Below are positions 14,422-20,845 of a stretch of 20,845 nt of DNA, one piece after another. How positions within the stretch are numbered: position 1 is the stretch's first letter; every line of letters begins with the position of its first letter. The notes beneath the pieces were generated by a model. That model saw only the letters and a list, made by a program, of their open reading frames with translations. It had not been told where the DNA came from and ran no database searches. Source of the stretch: JBBTCJ01 sp038043285 (GTDB lineage: Bacteria > Planctomycetota > Phycisphaerae > UBA1845). The stretch lies in assembly GCA_038043285.1 (NCBI GenBank), contig JBBTCJ010000090.1:1-20845 (forward strand), read 5' to 3'. Made by a program: the position numbers and the translations under genes.

Positions 14422-15429
14422 GTGTCCAAATCCACCGTCCAACGCCTGTTCTGCGGGTTCACTGCCTTTCTACTGTCCGGCTGCATGCCCATGAGTTTCC
14501 TCGTCACCCCCGTTTCCGGTCGCCGCGCACTGGAGGAAACGGAACTATCCAGCGACGGAAAGCTCGTGCGCGACAAGATCGCCCTGATCGAGATCACCGG
14601 AACGATCCAGAACGCCGAGGGCTTCGCCCTGTTCCGCCAGGGTGAGAATCCGGTCAGCGTCCTGCTCGAGCAGCTCGACAAGGCCGGTCGCGACCCGCGC
14701 GTGAAAGGCGTGATCTTGCGCATCAACTCGCCCGGCGGAACGGTCGTCGCCAGCGAACTCATGCACCAGGAGATCACCCACTTCCGCAAGACCACGGGCA
14801 AACCCGTGGTGGCCATGCTCATGGACGTCGCCGCAAGCGGCGGCTACTACGTCGCCTGCTCCTGCGACGAGATCATCGCCCAGCCGTCCACCGTCACCGG
14901 CAGCATCGGGGTCATCATGTTGATGATCGACGTCAGCGGAACCATGAACCTCATCGGCGTGAAAAGCGACGCGATTACCTCCGGGGCCTTCAAGGACGCG
15001 GGCTCCCCGTTTCGGGCCATGAAACCGGAGGAACGCGACGTGTTCCAGGCGATCGTGCTGGGCATGTACGATCGCTTCGTGAAAGCCGTCGACGAAGGTC
15101 GCCCAAAGCTCGACGAGCACGCGGTTCGAAAACTTGCTGACGGACGGGTTTACCTGGCCCAGCAGGCGCTCGACGTCGGCCTGATTGATCGGATCGCAAC
15201 CATGCGCGAGATCCTCGAAGCCCTGAAGAGCCGCGTGGGGATCAAATCTGCCAGGCTGATCGCGTACCAGCGCTCCTACGATTATCGCCCGAACTACTAT
15301 GCTTCAGCGCCGCCGTCACCGCCCTCCGCCGACATGAACCTGGTGAAGGTTGAAATGTCCAACCCCTTCACCCCGTCGCCGCCTCGGTTTCTATACCTCT
15401 GGACCCCCGGGGGTATGGGCGGGGAGTAA
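14422..15429 (+). CDS. sppA: SppA-type signal peptide peptidase (S49), lipoprotein
   Basis: Degrades cleaved signal peptides or membrane-associated peptides on the extracytoplasmic face. The 335-residue protein starts at GTG 14422 behind a strong AAGGAGG with a 6-nt spacer. It has a lipoprotein signal with lipobox LLSGC (C21). The S49 core includes VILRINSPGGTVVASE (97-112), VVAMLMDVAASGGYYVA (129-145) with nucleophile S139, and SGAFKDAGSP (187-196) with general base K191. The 52-residue Ser-Lys spacing equals that of Bacillus SppA (S147/K199). The length fits the single-domain form, not the tandem 67-kDa E. coli enzyme. The last 50 residues are Pro/Tyr/Gly-rich and unconserved. A lipid anchor replacing the usual TM helix is unusual but seen in some phyla. 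Confidence 0.9.
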   Translation: MSKSTVQRLFCGFTAFLLSGCMPMSFLVTPVSGRRALEETELSSDGKLVRDKIALIEITGTIQNAEGFALFRQGENPVSVLLEQLDKAGRDPRVKGVILRINSPGGTVVASELMHQEITHFRKTTGKPVVAMLMDVAASGGYYVACSCDEIIAQPSTVTGSIGVIMLMIDVSGTMNLIGVKSDAITSGAFKDAGSPFRAMKPEERDVFQAIVLGMYDRFVKAVDEGRPKLDEHAVRKLADGRVYLAQQALDVGLIDRIATMREILEALKSRVGIKSARLIAYQRSYDYRPNYYASAPPSPPSADMNLVKVEMSNPFTPSPPRFLYLWTPGGMGGE

Positions 15430-15654
15430 GCGGATGCGCGGAGTTCAGTCCAAACCCGATCTCCGCCGCCCAGTTACGTGCCATGCCCACGCTCGCGTGA
15501 GTATGGTCTCCCGCGCGATCTACAGTATGATCCGGGAGTTCGGAGATGTTTCATCGGGTCCGTGACACTCCCGGCGGCTGCCGTCTGACGTGCTTCCCGC
15601 GACTGTGTTGGTCCGGTTCCTACTGGGCCGGAGCTTCGAAAGAGGTGACGCGCC

Positions 15655-15796
15655 GATCAGAACCGCGACATCATGGAGCGGTGTCTCTTCTTCATCCGTA
15701 CCGCGACCGTGAGGGAGTGGCCCGGCCTTTTCTCAGAACCGCGACAGAATGGAGCGGTCTAGCGCTGACAGCTCGTGATCACTCGCGGTTCTGAAC
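15655..15796. repeat. Three 38-bp tandem hairpin units with an inverted terminal copy
   Basis: Units begin at 15661, 15699 and 15737, exactly 38 bp apart. Each starts ACCGCGAC (after one base) and then carries GGAGCGGT (units 1 and 3) or GGAGTGGC (unit 2), so each can fold a 5-bp ACCGC/GCGGT stem. Bases 15657-15668 (TCAGAACCGCGA) recur as a perfect inverted copy at 15783-15794. The remaining 16 or so bases of each unit differ. This resembles a short non-autonomous or REP/BIME-like element. The repeats are too short and too variable for a CRISPR array. Confidence 0.7.
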
Positions 15797-15848
15797 ACAC
15801 GCCCCGGCCCCGCCTAAACGGTCGCGGACCCCGCAGGCTCCTTCTGCC

Positions 15849-15877
15849 TTGACATCCCGCGCGGCTTGCTCGACAAC
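15849..15877 (+). promoter_or_regulatory. Putative promoter for the E2-E3 genes
   Basis: A perfect -35 TTGACA (15849-15854), a 17-nt spacer and a weak -10 GACAAC (15872-15877) lie about 100 nt upstream of the E2 start. The weak -10 suggests that activation may be needed if this is the real promoter. Confidence 0.4.
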
Positions 15878-15977
15878 ATGCGTGCGCCGGGCTGCGAATC
15901 GCATAAGGGTCGTGGTCTACCCGCCTCGCGCCGGGCGCGTGTTTTCGAGTCGAGCGCTTCACCGGGAGTTGGAGAAC

Positions 15978-17267
15978 ATGCCCAGAGAATTCGTCTTGCC
16001 GGACTTGGGCGAGGGGATCGCCGAAGCCCAGATCATCCGCGTGATGGTGAAGGCCGGCGATCGCGTCGCCCGCGACCAATACCTGATGGAGGTCGAGACG
16101 GACAAGGCTGCCGTCGAGATTCCGTCCCCCTTCGAGGGCGTCGCCAACGCCATCCACGTCAAGGAAGGCCAAACCGTCAACGTCGGAACCGTGATCGTGA
16201 CCTTCGACAACGGAAGCGCGGCCCCCGTCCCAGCCAAGGCGCACCACGCGGCTCCCGCGCCGCCTGCACCTCCGGCACCGACGGTCCCGGCCATGACTCC
16301 CACCGGCGGCAAGACCGCCGCCGCAGCCGCCCCGGCGGTCCGCAAGCTGGCTCGCGAGTTGGGCGTGGACATCGACTCGATCGTCGGAACTGGACCCGGT
16401 GGACGAGTCACGAAAGAAGACGTTGAACGAGCCGCCGCTCGCCCGACCGCCCCTGCGGCGACCTCCGCGGCAGCGCCTCGACCCATGCCCGCCGGCCAGA
16501 CCGCGCCGCCCCCGACGCGCGAACCTGTCCTCCGCGCGCCGCTTCCGGGCACGCCCGAACAGGACAAATGGGGGCGAATCTACAAGGAACCGATCAACCA
16601 GATTCGTAAGACGATTTCGAATCAGATGAAACGGTCGGCCTACACCGCCGTCCACGTCACCCACAGCGACGAGGCCGACGTCACGGAACTCGACCGGGTT
16701 CGCCGCGAGATCAACGAAGCCACCGGCAACGACCCCAAGCTCACCTTCATGACCTTCATCATCAAGGCCACGTGCCTGGCGTTGCGGAAGTATCCGATCT
16801 TCAACTCGAGCTTCGATGAGGAGAACGGATTCATCGTCTACAAGGACTATGTCAACCTGGGGGTGGCCGTGGACACCGAGCGCGGGCTGATCGTTCCGGT
16901 GGTCCGCGACGCCGATCGCCTGTCGCTCCGCGGAATCGCGGCCGCCCTGCGCGGCATCGCCGATCGTGTGCGGGCCAACCAGTTCGCCATCGACGATCTT
17001 CGCGGCGGAACGTTCACCATCACCAACGTCGGCGCTCTCGGCGGAACCTTCAGCACGCCGATCATCAACTATCCGGAGGTCGCCATCCTCGGCCTGGGGC
17101 GCACGAAGAAAGTCCCGGCGCTGCGCAACGGGCAGCTTGCGGAAGCCCTCATGCTTCCACTGAATCTCTCGTTCGATCATCGCGCGACGGACGGGGCGAA
17201 CGCGGCCAGGTTCGCGGGAGAAATCATGAGCTACCTGCAGACGCCCGCGAAGTTCCTGCTGGATTGA
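15978..17267 (+). CDS. Dihydrolipoyl acyltransferase, E2 subunit of a 2-oxoacid dehydrogenase complex
   Basis: Transfers the acyl group from lipoamide to CoA and forms the core of the complex. The 429-residue protein has one lipoyl domain (1-78) with the lipoyl lysine in ETDKAAVE (K43), an Ala/Pro linker (81-118), a peripheral-subunit-binding domain (119-153, VRKLARELGVDIDSIVGTGPGGRVTKEDVE) and a second Ala/Pro linker. The catalytic domain (about 205-429) carries the HRATDG motif (H401, D405) near the end. The single lipoyl domain and overall length fit PDH, BCDH or acetoin E2s; the acyl specificity cannot be decided from sequence alone. The longer frame to 15849 is ignored because MPREFVLPDLGEG is the canonical lipoyl-domain start; GGGAG and GGAG precede ATG 15978. 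The E3 gene follows after 159 nt. No E1 gene is in the window. Confidence 0.92.
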   Translation: MPREFVLPDLGEGIAEAQIIRVMVKAGDRVARDQYLMEVETDKAAVEIPSPFEGVANAIHVKEGQTVNVGTVIVTFDNGSAAPVPAKAHHAAPAPPAPPAPTVPAMTPTGGKTAAAAAPAVRKLARELGVDIDSIVGTGPGGRVTKEDVERAAARPTAPAATSAAAPRPMPAGQTAPPPTREPVLRAPLPGTPEQDKWGRIYKEPINQIRKTISNQMKRSAYTAVHVTHSDEADVTELDRVRREINEATGNDPKLTFMTFIIKATCLALRKYPIFNSSFDEENGFIVYKDYVNLGVAVDTERGLIVPVVRDADRLSLRGIAAALRGIADRVRANQFAIDDLRGGTFTITNVGALGGTFSTPIINYPEVAILGLGRTKKVPALRNGQLAEALMLPLNLSFDHRATDGANAARFAGEIMSYLQTPAKFLLD

Positions 17268-17298
17268 TTGCCCATTGCCGATGGTCGCCGCTGGAACG

Positions 17299-17314
17299 GG
17301 CGCGATCTCGCGCC
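17299..17314 (+). repeat. GC-rich hairpin in the E2-E3 gap
   Basis: A 7-bp stem GGCGCGA / TCGCGCC closes around two bases. ATTGCCGAT near 17275 and ATCGGCAAT near 17392 also form an inverted pair that could enclose it in a larger fold. It may modulate E2 versus E3 expression or process the mRNA; this is inference. Confidence 0.35.
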
Positions 17315-17413
17315 GTGATCGCCGCCCTCGAAGTCCCGTACGACTGACGAACGCATCGGGAAGGGCGGTTCCTCTCCATCGGCCATTGGAAATCGGCAAT
17401 CGGAAATAATGGG

Positions 17414-17418
17414 AAGGA
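17414..17418 (+). promoter_or_regulatory. Ribosome binding site that decides the lpdA start
   Basis: AAGGA with an 8-nt spacer points to ATG 17427 rather than the in-frame ATG at 17409, which has only a weak purine stretch upstream. Confidence 0.6.
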
Positions 17419-17426
17419 CGGATTTC

Positions 17427-18815
17427 ATGGTTGTCGGCGAATTCACCCAGGACACGGACCTCTTGATCATCGGCGGCGGACCGGGCGGATATCACGCCGC
17501 CTTCCGCGCCGCCGCCCACGGCATTCACACCACGATTGTCGAGCGGCTCCCCGCCCTCGGCGGCGTGTGCCTGCATCGCGGGTGCATCCCCTCCAAGACC
17601 TACTTGTCGATCGCCGAGACCCTTCACGCCGCCGATGCGGCCAAGGCCATGGGCGTCGAGTTCGGCAAACCCAAGCTCAAAGTCGACGCCCTCCGCAAGT
17701 GGAAAGATCAGGTGGTCTCCAAACTCGCCGGCGGGTTGGACCTGATGGCCAAGAAGCACAAAGTCGACCGCGTGAAGGGCACGGCCCGCTTCGAGGACGG
17801 GAAGTTCGTGGCCATCGAAGGCGGCGACGTCCCGCGCATCAAGTTCCGCCGCGCGATCATCGCCACCGGCTCGCGATCCATCACCCTCAAGGGCGTGCAG
17901 ATCGACTCGCCGCGCGTGCTCACTTCGCGCACCGCATTGCAAATGGAGGACATCCCGAAGACCTTGCTCGTGATCGGCGGCGGCTACATCGGGCTGGAAC
18001 TCGGCCAGGTATACGCCTCCTTCGGATCGCGCGTGACCGTCGTCGAAATGCTCCCGCAGTTGATGACCGGGGCTGACCGCGATCTTGTCCGACCGCTTTT
18101 GAAACGCCTCGAAGAACAGTTCGAGGAGCTTTGCGTCGACACCAAGGTCGTGGGCATGAAGGACGTCAAGAGCGGCGTGGAGCTGACGTTCGAGGGGAAA
18201 AACCCGCCGAAAAGCAAGCGCTTCGATAAGGTGCTCGTGTCCGTGGGGCGGCGGCCCAACTCGGAAGACCTCGGTCTCGACAAGGCCGGAATCGCCGTCG
18301 ATCAGCGGGGATTCATCAAGGTCGATGCCGGGTTCCAGACCTCCAACGCCAAGATCTACGCCATCGGCGACGTGATCGGCGATCCCATGCTCGCGCACAA
18401 GGCCTTGCACGAGGGGACCGTGTTGGCCGATCGCCTGGCGGGAAAGAACGCCGCCTTTGATCCGCGCGCGATTCCCGCGGTGGTCTTCAGCGACCCGGCG
18501 ATCGCCTGGGCCGGTCTGACCGAGGACCAAGCCAAACAAAAAAACCTCGACATCGTCGTCCGCAAGCTCCCCTGGTCCGCCTCCGGGCGGGCGGTCTCGC
18601 TGGGACGGACCGACGGCGTCACGAAACTCATCTTCGACAAATCGACTCAGCGTCTGCTCGGCATCGGCATGACCGGACCGCACGTCGGCGAGATGATCTC
18701 CGAGGGCGTGTTGGCCTTGGAAATGGGCGCGGTCGCCCACGACCTTGCGGCCATGATCCACCCCCACCCCACGCTGTCCGAAACCATCGGCGAAGCGGCA
18801 CTGGAAGGCTGGTGA
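17427..18815 (+). CDS. lpdA: Dihydrolipoyl dehydrogenase (E3)
   Basis: Reoxidises dihydrolipoamide of the E2 subunit with FAD and NAD+. The 462-residue protein has the FAD-binding GGGPGG (16-21), the redox disulfide GGVCLHRGCIPSK with C48 and C53, a second dinucleotide site VIGGGYIGLELG in mid-protein for NAD+, the FAD-contacting YAIGDVIGDPMLAHKALHEG segment, and the C-terminal interface HPHPTLSE, with the catalytic His-Glu pair. CLHRGC differs slightly from the usual CLNxGC, but the CxxxxC spacing is intact. It is paired with the E2 gene on the same strand, so it presumably serves that complex, and possibly other lipoamide complexes in the cell. The stop codon is followed within about 7 nt by a truncated tRNA-Arg sequence. 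Confidence 0.95.
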   Translation: MVVGEFTQDTDLLIIGGGPGGYHAAFRAAAHGIHTTIVERLPALGGVCLHRGCIPSKTYLSIAETLHAADAAKAMGVEFGKPKLKVDALRKWKDQVVSKLAGGLDLMAKKHKVDRVKGTARFEDGKFVAIEGGDVPRIKFRRAIIATGSRSITLKGVQIDSPRVLTSRTALQMEDIPKTLLVIGGGYIGLELGQVYASFGSRVTVVEMLPQLMTGADRDLVRPLLKRLEEQFEELCVDTKVVGMKDVKSGVELTFEGKNPPKSKRFDKVLVSVGRRPNSEDLGLDKAGIAVDQRGFIKVDAGFQTSNAKIYAIGDVIGDPMLAHKALHEGTVLADRLAGKNAAFDPRAIPAVVFSDPAIAWAGLTEDQAKQKNLDIVVRKLPWSASGRAVSLGRTDGVTKLIFDKSTQRLLGIGMTGPHVGEMISEGVLALEMGAVAHDLAAMIHPHPTLSETIGEAALEGW

Positions 18816-18821
18816 ATCGGC

Positions 18822-18871
18822 GCGACGGCATCCGGAGCCGAAGATTGCAGGTTCGACTCCTGCCCGGGCAC
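18822..18871 (+). pseudogene. 3' half of a tRNA-Arg(CCG) gene (no 5' half)
   Basis: The bases form the anticodon arm, variable loop, T arm and 3' acceptor strand of a tRNA. CGGC-ATCCGGA-GCCG gives a 7-base loop with U33, anticodon CCG and G37. GCAGG-TTCGACT-CCTGC is a perfect T arm, and CCGGGCA would be the acceptor 3' strand. The matching 5' strand (TGCCCGG) and a D arm are absent: the 5' side is instead the end of lpdA, whose TGA lies at 18813-18815. It is therefore a fragment, not a working tRNA. tRNA 3' halves of this kind are typical attachment-site remnants left by integrases, but no integrase gene is in view. Confidence 0.75.
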
Positions 18872-18997
18872 GTCGCAGGCTCGGATGCGCCTTCCCGCGG
18901 AATCACCCTCCCTCCCGCCCAGCCCGGTTGGACCAATGCTTCCCCGCCGTGAAGTTCGCGGGCCGGCTCGGTATCCGTCGCGAAGGACGGTTCAGTC

Positions 18998-19013
18998 TTC
19001 TCGATTACGAGAA
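18998..19013. promoter_or_regulatory. Operator-like palindrome touching the -35 of the dockerin-like gene
   Basis: TTCTCG-ATTA-CGAGAA is a perfect 6-bp dyad with a 4-base centre. It ends at the base before the -35 hexamer, a classic position for a repressor or activator site. The cognate regulator is unknown. Confidence 0.4.
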
Positions 19014-19043
19014 TTGCCCTCGGCTTGAGGCCAGCCATAGAAT
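19014..19043 (+). promoter_or_regulatory. Putative promoter of the dockerin-like gene
   Basis: The -35 TTGCCC (19014-19019) is separated by 18 nt from a -10 of TAGAAT (19038-19043, five of six consensus bases). The start site would be near 19050, giving a leader of about 55 nt to ATG 19106. Confidence 0.4.
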
Positions 19044-19105
19044 GGCGCAGATCGGCGGTTGTTCGCTGCCTTCATCATCTCCCCTGGGCCGTGGAGGGTT
19101 AAACG

Positions 19106-20317
19106 ATGCCTCGCGCCGGGATTTCGCTGCTCGTCGTAGCTTGGGGTGTCTCCAATACCGCTTTGGCGGCCACAATCTCGCTCGTCGCGGTCAAACTCAA
19201 CGGGCGAGCGATCGCACCGACAAGCGCCGTCCACGCTGAGCCGGGCGACGTCATCGAGACCGAGATTCGGATCAGCGGCTGGGTCGGCGGTTCGTCCGAC
19301 GGTTGGCCCAGTTTCACGGTCACGATCGCCGGCAAGGAAGGATCACTCAGCGGCACGCAGGGTGAAGTGCTTCCGCTTGGCTGGCCAGGCGTGTTTTGCA
19401 TTGTCGGCTGTCTCTCCGATTTCGATTGCCCGGAAAACAATCGCTGCATTCGAGGCTGCTGCTACCCCCCGGAGGAGTGGGGAGCATACATCGACGTTCA
19501 CGCGGGCGACTTCGTTTTCCTGGGATGTCCGTCATCCGGTGCTGTCGCGCAAGGCACATTGGACTTCGCGTATTTTGCGTTTGCGCGGGGATTGTGCTGC
19601 ATCTTCCCCGCTCCCTCGGCCTATGCCGGAACGTTGGTCCTTCGTGTCGGTTCCGACGCAGGCGGTGTCTTTACGTTCGGGTTCAAGACCGATCCTGATC
19701 TGTTGCACACGTACCTCAACGGGTGCGACGGAGATTTCGAGACGCCCGACACGGTTCCGTTGACGATCGATGTGCAGCCGCCTTGCGAGCCGGATTCCTC
19801 CCCGCCCGACTGTGCCGTTGACGCGCGGATCCCACACGCGCCCAATGATCCGCACGCGGAGTTCGGTTGGTCGGAACTCGTTCTTGACGCTCACTCCTTC
19901 GGCGGCACGTTGGCAGTGGACGATTTTCGCGTTGAGACCGTTCCCCTGCATTCGGACAGGCCAACGATCGTCGATTTCAGTGAGATTAGTCCAGGCTGGT
20001 GGAGGTTTTCATTCGATCGGATCATTCCGCTGTCAGCTTGGACTTGCATGGTCCATCGAGCGAGCGGCATTGCGACTTGCATCGGAAGGCTTCCCGGAGA
20101 CGTGGACGGCGACGGAGTCAGTCACCCCGAAGACGTGTGGTTCCTGATCGACGAACTGGTATCTGGTTTCCAGTCCCAGCTTCATGGATGCGACGCGGAC
20201 CGAAGCGGGAGATGCGCTCCCGCGGACATTCTGACGTTCATCGATCTCCAGAACGGCGCCGAGGCTTTTCAGCCGTTCAGGGGACGCTTCATGGCATCGT
20301 GCCCGGAACACAAGTAA
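19106..20317 (+). CDS. Exported protein with C-terminal dockerin-like calcium-binding repeats
   Basis: A 403-residue protein starting at ATG 19106 with GGAGGG 7 nt upstream. The signal peptide is cleaved near ALA-A (21). The body (about 23-320) is beta-rich and not recognised, with a Cys-rich patch (CIVGCLSDFDCPENNRC region, about 97-120) of the kind seen in secreted planctomycete and myxobacterial proteins. The C-terminus (329-380) has two EF-hand-type loops: DVDGDGVSHPED (332-343), with Asp at the calcium positions, and DADRSGRCAPAD (363-374), with a Ser at one position. Each is followed by a short helix, the paired arrangement of dockerin type I-like domains. In Planctomycetota such domains are common on secreted proteins without known cellulosomes, so a binding partner is not implied. 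It may be controlled by the palindrome and promoter at 18998-19043. It converges on the sigma-54 regulator with a 5-bp gap. Confidence 0.78.
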   Translation: MPRAGISLLVVAWGVSNTALAATISLVAVKLNGRAIAPTSAVHAEPGDVIETEIRISGWVGGSSDGWPSFTVTIAGKEGSLSGTQGEVLPLGWPGVFCIVGCLSDFDCPENNRCIRGCCYPPEEWGAYIDVHAGDFVFLGCPSSGAVAQGTLDFAYFAFARGLCCIFPAPSAYAGTLVLRVGSDAGGVFTFGFKTDPDLLHTYLNGCDGDFETPDTVPLTIDVQPPCEPDSSPPDCAVDARIPHAPNDPHAEFGWSELVLDAHSFGGTLAVDDFRVETVPLHSDRPTIVDFSEISPGWWRFSFDRIIPLSAWTCMVHRASGIATCIGRLPGDVDGDGVSHPEDVWFLIDELVSGFQSQLHGCDADRSGRCAPADILTFIDLQNGAEAFQPFRGRFMASCPEHK

Positions 20318-20322
20318 ACGAG

Positions 20323-20845
20323 CTATCGCAACCCGTATTCCCGCAGTTTTCGGTACAGCGTCCTTGCCCCGATGCCCAAGGCCTTGGCCGTCTTGTCCCG
20401 GTTGCCGCCGAACATCCGCAGCGTGTTCATGATGTGCAGCTTCTCGACGTCGGCCATGGTCATTCCGGCCAAGTTCGGCGGGCCGACGCGGACGATGTCG
20501 GACGAGGCCTTCAGTTGATCGGGAAGGTCCGCCACGTCGAGCACCGGCCCCTCTCCTTCGAGGCACATGCGGAACACAACGTTACGCAGCTCGCGGACGT
20601 TGCCCGGCCAGTGGTGGTTGACCAACTTCCGCATCGCGTCGGCCGATATCCCGGTGTGCGACGTGCCGTACTCCTTGTTCGCCTGGTCGAGAAAGTGCTG
20701 CACCAGCACGGGGATGTCCTCGCGTCGCTGCCGCAGCGGCGGCACGCGGATTGCTCCGTTGGCGTGAAGGCGATAAAACAAATCCTCCCGGAACCGCCCG
20801 TCTCGCACCAGCTCGGTCAGATCATGATTGGTGGCGGCGACGAAG
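20323..20845 (-). CDS. Sigma-54-dependent transcriptional activator, C-terminal part (5' end beyond the right edge)
   Basis: 173 residues are visible, beginning inside the AAA+ domain at FVAATNHDL (sensor I region, usually AATNRDL). RFREDLFYRL and IRVPPLRQRREDI follow, then the C-terminal lid (SADAMRKLVNHHWPGNVRELRNVV), all hallmarks of NtrC-family activators of sigma-54 RNA polymerase. The final 45 residues (VEKLHIMNTLRMFGGNRDKTAKALGIGARTLYRKLREYGL) are a Fis-type helix-turn-helix for enhancer binding. The N-terminal sensor (for example a receiver) and the Walker motifs are outside the window, so the input signal is unknown. The stop TAG lies 5 bp from the TAA of the convergent gene. Confidence 0.93.
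   Translation of the reverse strand, partial: FVAATNHDLTELVRDGRFREDLFYRLHANGAIRVPPLRQRREDIPVLVQHFLDQANKEYGTSHTGISADAMRKLVNHHWPGNVRELRNVVFRMCLEGEGPVLDVADLPDQLKASSDIVRVGPPNLAGMTMADVEKLHIMNTLRMFGGNRDKTAKALGIGARTLYRKLREYGLR

Larger units (their letters stand above)
15430..15977. other. 548-bp gap between sppA and the E2 gene
   Basis: No credible gene on either strand; a very long minus-strand open frame running from here across the E2 and E3 genes is an antisense artefact. The region contains the 38-bp-periodic hairpin element (15655-15796) and a good -35/-10 candidate for the E2-E3 genes (15849-15877). Bases 15430-15650 hold nothing I can identify. Confidence 0.6.

Noticed and set aside
15655..15796. 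Possible CRISPR array
   Set aside because: Only three units, imperfect cores of about 20 bases, 16-base variable parts, an inverted terminal copy and no cas genes.
15759..18767. Open reading frame of about 1000 codons on the minus strand
   Set aside because: It lies antisense to the well-supported E2 and lpdA genes. Its His/Gly/Asp/Val-rich translation is the mirror of their codon pattern and has no domain.
18790..18871. Complete tRNA gene overlapping the 3' end of lpdA
   Set aside because: No D arm and no 5' acceptor strand pairing with CCGGGCA can be found at the required distance; the 5' bases code for the LpdA C-terminus.

Overview
The window looks like chromosomal DNA from a GC-rich member of the Planctomycetota. 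This is inferred from the mix of genes: secreted proteins with planctomycete-type architectures (YQGQL/tail-fibre-like, reprolysin-like protease, PxKF-type, dockerin-like), a free-standing IF-2 N-terminal domain protein, and GC-rich palindromic intergenic hairpins. No rRNA or species marker is present, so nothing below phylum is claimed. No phage, plasmid, transposase or CRISPR locus is visible.

Layout. 1-3473 (minus) holds, in transcription order, a tryptophanase (tnaA), an AMMECR1-domain protein, dephospho-CoA kinase (coaE) and the 5' end of rho, which runs off the left edge. 3825-7000 (plus) is a two-gene unit of exported proteins: a tail-fibre-like surface protein and a reprolysin-like zinc metalloprotease. 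7098-13603 (minus) holds a Cys-rich repeat/PxKF-type secreted protein, an LPG-synthase/flippase-type membrane protein, an exported gluzincin-like peptidase, the GTPase HflX and a 67-residue IF-2 N-terminal-domain protein. 13738-15429 is a divergent pair of lipoproteins: a rhodanese (minus) and an SppA-type S49 peptidase (plus). 15978-18815 (plus) encodes the E2 and E3 subunits of a 2-oxoacid dehydrogenase complex, with no E1 in view. 19106-20317 (plus) is an exported dockerin-like protein. It converges, with a 5-bp gap, on a sigma-54 activator whose 5' part lies beyond the right edge.

How the genes relate. Central metabolism and housekeeping (coaE, rho, hflX, E2/E3) is interleaved with genes for exported envelope or surface proteins. 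The best candidate for a functional pair worth testing is the flippase-like protein next to the HExxH peptidase. Both carry a similar short beta-rich segment on what should be the extracytoplasmic side.

Non-coding features of note are: a 3' half of a tRNA-Arg(CCG) abutting the lpdA stop codon; a 38-bp-periodic triple hairpin with an inverted terminal copy between sppA and the E2 gene; an operator-like palindrome touching the -35 of the dockerin-like gene; promoters placed so close to the rhodanese and IF-2N starts that leaderless mRNAs are likely; and several strong stem-loops just after stop codons, without U-tracts. I do not see convincing evidence of a wholly new defence or mobile system here.
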